Assembly: GCA_959604115.1 (NCBI GenBank)
Contig: CAUHBW010000236.1
Span: forward strand, 1 to 6,199
Source: an uncultured Bilophila sp.
GTDB taxonomy: Bacteria > Desulfobacterota > Desulfovibrionia > Desulfovibrionales > Desulfovibrionaceae
Direction: 5' to 3'
DNA length: 6,199 nt
The notes under the pieces are model-generated. The model saw nothing but the letters and a program-made list of their open reading frames with translations. It did not search any database and had not been told where the DNA came from. Shown here one piece after another: positions 1 to 5,231 of the stretch; positions within the stretch are counted from its first letter, which is position 1, and every line of letters begins with the position of its first letter. The position numbers were made by a program, and so were the translations under genes.

Positions 1-1614
1 CAGGTTGTTCTGCTGGGATACGTAGGCGTTCCAGAATTCCTCCCACGTCGCGAAGCCGCAGGGATCGCCGCTTTCGAAGGTGAAGAGCTCGTCCCCGAGC
101 TTTCTGAGGCGGCCGTTGCGGAGGGTCAGCTCCAGCGCGGCCCCGAGGTTCACCTGCGTGCCGGGGCTCATGTACGATTCGCGGTTGATCAGCCGGGTTT
201 CGTTGCAGCCGCTGACCACGTAGTCGTAGACTTCCGCGACCGGCGCGCCCTTGGCGAGCATGCGGGGGATCAGCTCCTCGTCGTTGAGGATTTTGGGGTA
301 CCCCTGCCCTTCCTTGATGGTTTCCGCGATGTCCCACAGGTAGCGTTCCGGCGAGCGGGTGTGCACGCGGGCCGCGAGGTCGGGATAGTGCGTCGGGAAC
401 TCGCGCTTGGAGCGGAGCAGGAGGTAGGTCAGCTCGTTGGTGGCGTCGAAGCCGTCGGGCGTCTGTCCGCCGATGGTCACGGCCTCCCAGTGGGCGAACC
501 CGGCCTGCGTGTCCATGACGCCGGGGGACAGGGGCAGCTCGATGAACTGCGCCATCTGGCACCACAGGCAGCCGAGGATTTCCAGCGCCTTGCGCTCGGT
601 GAGCGCGCCGGAGGCCATGTCGCGGCGGTAGTAGCCGATGAGCTGCTGGTCCATGCGCCCGTTGGAGATGATGCATCCGGTGCGCTGTTCGAGGCGGGAG
701 AAGGCCTGCGCGAACCAGTGGGCCTGCACGGCCTCGTGGAAGGTACGGGCCGGGTTTTCGGGCACCCACTCGCAGCGGTCCGCCATTTCGAGCAGTTCCC
801 GGCGGCGCGTGGGGTCGGTTTCGACGGCGGCCTTTTCGCGGGCGAGCGCGGCGTGGCGTCTGGCGAAGACCACCACGGCCTCGCAGGTCAGGGCCACGGC
901 TTCAAGGAAGGGAATCTTGCGGACGATGTTCACGGGATCGTCCGGGTCGAGCGCGGCGAGGCGGCGCAGGGCGTCTTCGCGCAGGCCCTTGAACCCGATC
1001 CCGAGCACCTTGTCGAAGTCCAGCACCCACTGGAGGCTGGAACGCAGGGACGAGGATTCCGCCACCACGTAGCGGGGCCGCAGGCCGTCCTCGTCGCCGT
1101 AGGCCATGCGCCTGCACATCTGCGGCATGTTCTCGAACAGGGCGTGGTGGTAGGTTTTCCCCGCCCAGTACGCGCCGATCTCGTTGACGATGACCGGGAT
1201 GTCCTCGCGGGAAATGTTGACCGGGGCCTTCTCGCGGGTGAGGAAGTCGTTGAGCACGCCCTCGTAGAAGTCGCCGTCCAGTTCGGGATACAGGATGCCG
1301 TAGCGGCCCTTGTCCGTGCCGAGGCGTCCCACGATGAGCTGGGTGTCCTCGATGTACACCGGAATCTTTTTCGCCACGTTCATGAGCGCCTTGGCCCAGC
1401 GCAGGGTCAGATGCTGGCCCTCGGTGGTCCGCATGGATTCGGTGAAGAGGCGGGCGCGCTCCATGTCGATGTAGGGCGGGGTGCAGTCGAAGGATTCGAG
1501 CATCCCGATGACCCGCGGCTGATCCTTGCGGAACCGGCTCGTCCCGCCTTCGGCGGCTTCCCGTATCCATTGTTCCTGCGGGGTTTCGCAGAGGCAACAA
1601 CCTGTCTCAAGCAT
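1..1614 (-). CDS. islA: Glycyl radical enzyme, probable isethionate sulfite-lyase (3' part missing)
   Basis: Seen: an open frame of 538 codons runs from ATG 1614 to the window edge, and AAAGGAG stands 7 bases before the ATG. The protein has the pyruvate-formate-lyase-like fold's thiyl motif SGCNET, with Cys470 and Glu472 as the expected radical cysteine and general base. Arg191, Gln195 and Trp376 also stand out. Family knowledge, from memory: in Bilophila and Desulfovibrio isethionate sulfite-lyase the matching residues are Arg189, Gln193, Trp374, Cys468 and Glu470, so all five fit with one constant +2 offset. IslA/IseG cleaves isethionate to acetaldehyde and sulfite in the cytoplasm after a radical SAM activase installs a glycyl radical. 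The family is about 830 residues, so about 290 residues, including the glycine loop, lie outside. Context (TRAP transporter, sigma54 regulator) agrees. Odd: a Cys-rich N-terminus (Cys6, Cys7, Cys9). Alternative: the related dihydroxypropanesulfonate lyase HpsG. Enzyme class is near certain; substrate is less so. Confidence 0.82.
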   Translation of the reverse strand, partial: MLETGCCLCETPQEQWIREAAEGGTSRFRKDQPRVIGMLESFDCTPPYIDMERARLFTESMRTTEGQHLTLRWAKALMNVAKKIPVYIEDTQLIVGRLGTDKGRYGILYPELDGDFYEGVLNDFLTREKAPVNISREDIPVIVNEIGAYWAGKTYHHALFENMPQMCRRMAYGDEDGLRPRYVVAESSSLRSSLQWVLDFDKVLGIGFKGLREDALRRLAALDPDDPVNIVRKIPFLEAVALTCEAVVVFARRHAALAREKAAVETDPTRRRELLEMADRCEWVPENPARTFHEAVQAHWFAQAFSRLEQRTGCIISNGRMDQQLIGYYRRDMASGALTERKALEILGCLWCQMAQFIELPLSPGVMDTQAGFAHWEAVTIGGQTPDGFDATNELTYLLLRSKREFPTHYPDLAARVHTRSPERYLWDIAETIKEGQGYPKILNDEELIPRMLAKGAPVAEVYDYVVSGCNETRLINRESYMSPGTQVNLGAALELTLRNGRLRKLGDELFTFESGDPCGFATWEEFWNAYVSQQNNL

Positions 1615-1670
1615 AGCTGTACTCCTTTTTTCAAAAACGGTTGAACGGTCGCGCGTTTCGCCCCGGAACC

Positions 1671-1687
1671 AGCAATAAGCGTTCCCC
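1671..1687 (-). promoter_or_regulatory. Candidate sigma54 (-24/-12) promoter of the lyase gene
   Basis: On the minus strand GGGGAACGCTTATTGCT matches the sigma54 pattern TTGGCACG-N4-TTGCW: GG at 1685-1684, exactly 10 bases, then GC at 1673-1672. The ACG after the -24 GG and the full TTGCT of the -12 box fit; the C after GG and the two leading T bases do not. It predicts a transcript start near 1660 and a leader of about 46 bases to ATG 1614. The GACATGTC cluster lies 100-190 bases upstream of that start, the usual place for enhancer-binding-protein sites, and a regulator of that class is encoded nearby. Confidence 0.6.
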
Positions 1688-1760
1688 TTTGCATTTTGCC
1701 TTTGATTCAGCCATGTTGCATATCAAGAAAACGCAAGAGGAGGAAAAAGGCGGAAAACAC

Positions 1761-1833
1761 GGGACATGTCCTGCCGGTCTTGTTTCCCTATTCCATTGAA
1801 ATACGAATCTTTTTTCTGGGACATGTCCTGCCG
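1761..1833. repeat. 16-bp exact direct repeat carrying GGACATGTCC palindromes
   Basis: GGGACATGTCCTGCCG occurs at 1761-1776 and again at 1818-1833, 57 bp apart. Each copy contains the perfect 10-bp palindrome GGACATGTCC (1762-1771 and 1819-1828). The copies lie between the dctQM terminator and the candidate lyase promoter, in otherwise A+T-richer non-coding sequence. Inference: upstream activating sites for the divergently encoded regulator, or operators for another dimeric factor. Confidence 0.7.
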
Positions 1834-1836
1834 TCC

Positions 1837-1851
1837 ATGTCGCGACATGTC
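1837..1851. promoter_or_regulatory. Overlapping palindromes ATGTCGCGACAT and GACATGTC, probable operator
   Basis: ATGTCGCGACAT (1837-1848) is a perfect 12-bp palindrome. It overlaps GACATGTC (1844-1851), the third copy of that 8-mer in 89 bp. CGCGACATGT (1841-1850) recurs exactly at 5069-5078 in front of dctP. The shared word before both minus-strand transcription units suggests a common regulator. Which protein binds is inference. Confidence 0.55.
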
Positions 1852-1862
1852 GTTTTTCAGGA

Positions 1863-1904
1863 CAAAACAGGGGCCGGGAGAACGGAGGGGGCTTTCTCCC
1901 GGCC
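1863..1904 (-). terminator. Rho-independent terminator after dctQM
   Basis: A perfect 11-bp inverted repeat pairs 1872-1882 (GGCCGGGAGAA) with 1894-1904 (TTCTCCCGGCC) around an 11-base loop. Read on the minus strand, the stem starts 8 bases after the dctQM stop and is followed, after CC, by TGTTTTGTC. The T tract is short and interrupted, so termination may be incomplete. Its position ends the transporter transcript before the lyase promoter region. Confidence 0.75.
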
Positions 1905-1912
1905 GAGGGGGG

Positions 1913-3754
1913 TTACATGGAGCGCGTCAGGAACAGGGACAGTTCGGGGATGTAGGTGACGGCGATGAGCACAGCCACGAGACAGGCCAGCATGGGCCAG
2001 ACCTCGCGGGACATGTCCTCAAGCCGGACGTTGTTGGCCGCGCTGGACACGAACAGGTTCGGGCCGACCGGCGGGGTCACGAAGGCGATGGCGAGGTTCA
2101 CGGTCATGATGACGCCGAAGTGCAGCGGGTCCACGCCCACGCGGGTGACGATGGGCACGAGGATCGGGGTCAGGATGATGGTCGCGGGCGCGGGTTCCAT
2201 GAACATGCCGACGAACAGCAGGAACACGTTGATGATCATGAGGATCACGTACTTGTTGTCCGAAATGCCGAGGAAGAACTGCGCGATCTGCTGGGGAATC
2301 TGCTCGATGGCGACCACGTAGCCGAAGATGCCCGCCATCGCCTGAAGCATGATGACGATGGCGCTCGTGCAGCAGCAGTCCACCATGATCTCCACGAAGT
2401 TCGAGCGGTTGATGCCCCGGTAGACGAAGATGCCGACGAGGAGCCCGTAGGCCGCGGCGATGGCCGCCGATTCCGTGGGCGTCATGATCCCGCCGTAGAT
2501 GCCGCCGAGGATGATCACGGGCACCATCAGGCCCCACTTGGCCCGGTTCGCGGCCCTGAGGGTCCGGGACAGGCTGAACGCACGGGATTCGCCGCGCCAG
2601 CCGCGCTTCCTGCTGTAAAAGTAGGCGTAGACCATCAGCACCACGCCGGTCAGGACGCCGGGTCCGATGCCGCCGATGAACAGCTTGCCGATGGAAACCT
2701 TGGACAGCACGCCGTAGACGATGAACGGATTGCTCGGCGGGATCATCACGCCCACGATGCCCGCGCAGGCGACCAGCGTGGCCGAGAAGACCTTGCCGTA
2801 GCCGCGTTCGACCATCGCGGGCACGGTCATCATGCCGATGGCCGCGACCGTCGCCGGGCCGGAACCGCTGATCGAGGCGAAGAACATGCAGGTGATGACC
2901 GTGGCGATGGCCATGCCGCCGTGCATGCCGCCCACGATTTCGTCGGCCAGTTCGAAGAGCTGGCGGGAGAGTCCGCCCTTGCCCATCATGATCCCGGCGG
3001 CGATGAAGAAGAAAATGGCGAGGAACGGGAAGGAGTCGAGCGCGGCGTAGGCCGTCTGCGCCACCGGGCCGAGCGGCAGCTCGCCCGAACACACGATGGC
3101 CGCGAGGCCAGCGAGGCCGAGGCACACCGCGATGGGGATGCTCAGGAGCATGAAGACGACGAGCGTGGTCATGAGCACGGCGACGGTGCCCACGTCCGGG
3201 CGCAGCAGGATCGGCAGGGCCAGCAGCGCGCAGATGCCCACGCCGACGAGGGTGTCCTTCGGGCCGCAGACCCGCGCCTGCCTCACGAGGTTCTGGATGA
3301 GGCGGATCGACATCAGGCCGAAGCTCACCGGCAGCGCGGCGTAGGGGATGAAGTACGGGATGCGCAGGGCCGTGGTGAGCTGGGGGTAGCGTATCTGCAT
3401 GGCGATGGTTTCGCACGACAGCCACACCACGACCCCGGCCAGCACGAGGAACGAGCCTTCGCTGACGATCCACAGGATGTTCTGCCCGCGCGGCGAGCAC
3501 TTGTCGAACAGCACGGTCACGCTGAGGTTTTCCCGCTTGCGGATGGTGATGGGCACGGCAAGGTAGGAACACCAGATGAAGCATATGATGGACAGTTCCT
3601 CGGCCCACGCCGTGTTCCCGGAAAGCCCGAGCATCCCTGCGCCGAAGTAACGGAAAAGCGTCTGGTAGGTGATCAGGAAGATGGCCGTCAGCAGCCCGAC
3701 GATCAGGAAGGGCTTCTCAATGTTCTCGTCAAGCCAGTGCGGGAAGGCTCGCAT
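1913..3754 (-). CDS. dctQM: TRAP transporter fused membrane subunit DctQM
   Basis: This 613-residue inner-membrane protein is the permease of a TRAP transporter, which moves substrate handed over by DctP using an ion gradient. Residues 1-165 are the small DctQ (four-helix) domain, with Arg35 and the Trp50/Glu52/Glu53 motif. Residues 168-184 form an extra hydrophobic helix that joins the domains. About 188-613 is the 12-helix DctM domain, with FASISGSGP (292-300) and GVMIPPSNP (335-343). I chose ATG 3754 because GAGGTG stands 4 bases before it and the protein then opens with a normal DctQ N-terminus; an in-frame GTG at 3781 would add nine residues and lacks support. The gene follows dctP by 135 bp on the same strand and ends just before a terminator. 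Separate Q and M genes are common, but fused forms are well known. By context the substrate is probably isethionate or a related sulfonate; sequence alone does not fix it. Confidence 0.93.
   Translation of the reverse strand: MRAFPHWLDENIEKPFLIVGLLTAIFLITYQTLFRYFGAGMLGLSGNTAWAEELSIICFIWCSYLAVPITIRKRENLSVTVLFDKCSPRGQNILWIVSEGSFLVLAGVVVWLSCETIAMQIRYPQLTTALRIPYFIPYAALPVSFGLMSIRLIQNLVRQARVCGPKDTLVGVGICALLALPILLRPDVGTVAVLMTTLVVFMLLSIPIAVCLGLAGLAAIVCSGELPLGPVAQTAYAALDSFPFLAIFFFIAAGIMMGKGGLSRQLFELADEIVGGMHGGMAIATVITCMFFASISGSGPATVAAIGMMTVPAMVERGYGKVFSATLVACAGIVGVMIPPSNPFIVYGVLSKVSIGKLFIGGIGPGVLTGVVLMVYAYFYSRKRGWRGESRAFSLSRTLRAANRAKWGLMVPVIILGGIYGGIMTPTESAAIAAAYGLLVGIFVYRGINRSNFVEIMVDCCCTSAIVIMLQAMAGIFGYVVAIEQIPQQIAQFFLGISDNKYVILMIINVFLLFVGMFMEPAPATIILTPILVPIVTRVGVDPLHFGVIMTVNLAIAFVTPPVGPNLFVSSAANNVRLEDMSREVWPMLACLVAVLIAVTYIPELSLFLTRSM
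2008..2019. promoter_or_regulatory. GGGACATGTCCT copy inside the dctQM coding region
   Basis: A 12-bp exact match to the start of the intergenic direct repeat (1761-1772 and 1818-1829) lies within the last codons of dctQM, where it encodes part of EDMSR. It contains the perfect GGACATGTCC palindrome and is 190 bp from the nearest intergenic copy. It could be an extra upstream binding site for activation of the lyase promoter, about 350 bases from its predicted start, or chance within a codon-constrained stretch. Confidence 0.3.
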
Positions 3755-3792
3755 GAGGCACCTCGTTTCGGTTCCGGGCACGGGAGGCAGAC

Positions 3793-3810
3793 CCCCTGCC
3801 GGAACAGGGG
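3793..3810 (-). other. Small hairpin before dctQM
   Basis: CCCCTG (3793-3798) and CAGGGG (3805-3810) form a perfect 6-bp stem with a 6-base loop, 38 bases upstream of the dctQM start in the dctP-dctQM spacer. No T tract follows it on the minus strand, so it does not look like a terminator. It may affect mRNA processing or stability, or have no role. Confidence 0.3.
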
Positions 3811-3854
3811 AAGGCCGTGCGCGCTCTGGTGAAAAGGAAAATCGCGGGGGCGCG

Positions 3855-3880
3855 GCGGGAAGGGGCCGTCCCCTCCCCGC
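3855..3880 (-). other. Intercistronic GC-rich hairpin between dctP and dctQM
   Basis: Positions 3855-3865 pair with 3870-3880 in an 11-bp, almost all G-C stem with one A/C mismatch and a 4-base loop. It starts 9 bases after the dctP stop codon on the minus strand. There is no immediate T run; T-rich sequence (ATTTTCCTTTTC) comes about 13 bases further on. Inference: a 3'-end stabiliser or partial terminator that lets the binding protein be made in excess over the permease, as is common for binding-protein transport operons. Confidence 0.5.
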
Positions 3881-3889
3881 GCGGAGGGG

Positions 3890-4891
3890 CTACTTCTGGG
3901 TGTCGGTAAGCAGCTGGTAGAAGGCGGGATCGATGCCGGGGAGGTACTTGTCGTACACGGGCTTCGCCGCGTCGAGCATGGCCTTGCGCATGTCGGGAGC
4001 GAAGGGATAGACGGTCATGTCGTTCCGCTTGGCGTAGTCCGCGCCCTGCGCGTCGAGCTGGTCCACGAGCTCGCGGCCGTAGGCGCAGGCTTCCACGGCG
4101 GCTTCCTTGAGGGCCGCCCGGATGTCGGCGGGCAGCTTGTCCCAGTACGAGCGGCTGATGAGCCCGATCATCGAGGTGTAGCTGTGGGAGGTGGGCAGGA
4201 CGTAGCGCAGCACGTCGCCCCGGCTGAAGGTCTTGATGTCGCTCAGGCTGATCAGTTCGCCGTCCACGGTGCCCTGCTGAAGCGCGGTGTAGACTTCCGC
4301 GAAGCCCATGGGCGCGGGCGTCATCCTGAGCGTCTCGGCGAGCAGGTTGTCCACCGGCGAGGCGGTGGTCCGCATCTTCACGCCCTTGAGCGAGGCGAGA
4401 TCCTTGATCGGCTTCTTGGAGGTGGCGTAATGGCGGTTGCTGCAGTCGGCGTAGACGAGGGCCATCAGATTCACCTTGGCGAGGTGCTCGTTGAGGTATT
4501 CGCCGAGCCTGCCGTTGTTGAGGCTGTCGTACAGGGCGGCCTTCTTGGCGGGATCGATGACGAAGGGCAGGTCGAACGCCATGGCCGAAGGCCAGAAGAT
4601 GCCGAGGTTCGAGGTGCCGCAGCCGCCCATTTCGAGGTCGCCGCGCTGGGTGGATTCGGTCACCACGCGGTCGCCGCCGAGCACGGCGTTGTCGAACAGC
4701 TTGATCTTGACCTTGCCGCCGGTCTTTTGTTCGGCCAGTTCCTTGAACTTGACGTAGGTGAGGGAATACACGGCGTCCGGGGCCCCGTCGTGGGCGAAGC
4801 GCAGGGTGTACTTCGCGGCGGCGTGGGACAGGCCGGGAGCGGCCGTCAGGGACAGCAGGGCCACGGCGGCGAACAGCTTCTTGAACAACAT
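3890..4891 (-). CDS. dctP: TRAP transporter periplasmic solute-binding protein DctP
   Basis: This 333-residue protein binds substrate in the periplasm and delivers it to DctQM. ATG 4891 is chosen because GGAGGAG stands 3 bases before it and the product then begins with a clean signal peptide: MLFKKLF, a hydrophobic core, and a likely cleavage after SHA or AAA (residues 22-26). In-frame sequence upstream of this ATG is the promoter region and is not coding. DctP-family marks are LRFAHDGAPD (30-39), VLGGDR (70-75), the KMR segment with Arg174, the position where TRAP binding proteins clamp the substrate's acidic group, and EVYTALQQGTVDGEL (199-213). The length is normal for the family. An anionic sulfonate could sit on the same arginine, so isethionate is plausible from the neighbouring lyase, but a carboxylate cannot be excluded from sequence alone. 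It is first in its operon, behind a near-consensus sigma54 promoter. Confidence 0.94.
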   Translation of the reverse strand: MLFKKLFAAVALLSLTAAPGLSHAAAKYTLRFAHDGAPDAVYSLTYVKFKELAEQKTGGKVKIKLFDNAVLGGDRVVTESTQRGDLEMGGCGTSNLGIFWPSAMAFDLPFVIDPAKKAALYDSLNNGRLGEYLNEHLAKVNLMALVYADCSNRHYATSKKPIKDLASLKGVKMRTTASPVDNLLAETLRMTPAPMGFAEVYTALQQGTVDGELISLSDIKTFSRGDVLRYVLPTSHSYTSMIGLISRSYWDKLPADIRAALKEAAVEACAYGRELVDQLDAQGADYAKRNDMTVYPFAPDMRKAMLDAAKPVYDKYLPGIDPAFYQLLTDTQK

Positions 4892-4924
4892 GATCTCCTC
4901 CAACTGTGACGGTTGTCGATGGGT

Positions 4925-4942
4925 TCCGCATACGGCTGCGGA
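4925..4942 (-). other. Hairpin in the predicted dctP leader
   Basis: TCCGCA (4925-4930) and TGCGGA (4937-4942) form a perfect 6-bp stem with a 6-base loop. If transcription starts near 4946, this hairpin is at the very 5' end of the dctP mRNA, where such stems often protect against decay. It is about 33 bases from the start codon and does not cover the ribosome binding site. Confidence 0.35.
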
Positions 4943-4956
4943 GTTATACGGCATCA

Positions 4957-4973
4957 TGCAGGTGTCGTGCCAC
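4957..4973 (-). promoter_or_regulatory. Sigma54 (-24/-12) promoter of dctP
   Basis: On the minus strand GTGGCACGACACCTGCA matches TTGGCACG-N4-TTGCW at nearly every position: the full TGGCACG -24 block, then YTGCA for the -12 block, with exactly 10 bases between GG (4971-4970) and GC (4959-4958). This predicts a start near 4946 and a leader of about 55 bases. The GACAT array at 5069-5120 is 120-175 bases upstream, where an enhancer-binding protein would sit. It is the best promoter match in the window. Confidence 0.8.
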
Positions 4974-4999
4974 GGCGCCTTTTTCCCGCGTCCGCTCGT

Positions 5000-5015
5000 G
5001 AAAGAATGCTCTTTC
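5000..5015. repeat. Inverted repeat GAAAGA-ATGC-TCTTTC
   Basis: A perfect 6-bp inverted repeat with a 4-base centre lies between the dctP promoter and the upstream GACAT array. It does not resemble the GACAT elements. It could be an operator for a second regulator, or chance; nothing else supports a function. Confidence 0.25.
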
Positions 5016-5068
5016 GCCGTTCCGGGCGGCCTTCGCGCGCCGGATCGGAGCCGAAAAGTGTACGGATA

Positions 5069-5120
5069 CGCGACATGTTCCTTGACATTGTAGCTTTTCA
5101 CGACATAAGCTGCGACACAT
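5069..5120. promoter_or_regulatory. Tandem GACAT half-site array, candidate upstream activating sequence
   Basis: GACA-type half-sites on the plus strand start at 5072, 5084, 5102 and 5114 (GACATGT, GACATTG, GACATAA, GACACAT), giving spacings of 12, 18 and 12. The result is an imperfect 20-bp unit repeated with a 30-bp period (5071-5090 and 5101-5120). CGCGACATGT at 5069-5078 is identical to 1841-1850 before the lyase gene. The array lies between the divergent dctP and regulator genes, suited to activating dctP and possibly to control of the regulator itself. The binding protein is inferred. The rest of 4892-5231 holds the dctP promoter, its leader, one inverted repeat and a weak candidate regulator promoter; I see no small gene in it. 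Confidence 0.55.
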
Positions 5121-5158
5121 GCCGCCGCCCGCAGGATACGGAAAGGGAACGTAACCCC

Positions 5159-5164
5159 TATACT
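5159..5164 (+). promoter_or_regulatory. Possible -10 element for the regulator gene
   Basis: TATACT at 5159-5164 is a good sigma70 -10 match, 67 bases before the regulator start, but no convincing -35 hexamer stands 16-18 bases upstream. An alternative is TTGACA at 5083-5088, a perfect -35, with CATAAG at 5104-5109, which is poorly matched and too close (15 bp). The TTGACA overlaps a GACAT half-site, which would give autoregulation. Neither is secure. Confidence 0.25.
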
Positions 5165-5231
5165 CTCAAGAAACCGTTTCGGATAGCCTTGCCTGCCGCA
5201 TATCGATTGGCGGATATTTCACGGGGTGAAC

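Noticed and set aside
361..1644. Long plus-strand open frame (427 codons)
   Set aside because: It is antisense to the glycyl radical enzyme, an effect of high GC in third codon positions; the product has no recognisable domain and the minus-strand reading is unmistakable.
1761..1851. Repeats as a CRISPR array or mobile-element end
   Set aside because: There are only two long copies, no regular spacer series, and no transposase or target duplication; palindromic operator sites explain them better.
2019..3608. Second minus-strand frame (529 codons) overlapping dctQM
   Set aside because: It is an Arg/His/Pro-rich out-of-frame reading of dctQM with no ribosome binding site or domain.
3755..3781. 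Nine-residue N-terminal extension of DctQM from GTG 3781
   Set aside because: ATG 3754 has a well-placed GAGGTG and gives a standard DctQ N-terminus; the extension overlaps that ribosome binding site.
3786..3802. Third sigma54-like match before dctQM (CCGGCAGGGGGTCTGCC, minus strand)
   Set aside because: The GG-to-GC gap is right, but the -12 box is poor, it overlaps the small hairpin, no GACAT sites lie nearby, and GC-rich sequence gives such matches by chance.
1766..3832. Long plus-strand open frame (688 codons) rich in His, Asp and Glu
   Set aside because: It is the antisense shadow of dctQM. The composition is what results from reading hydrophobic membrane codons backwards, and no domain is visible.
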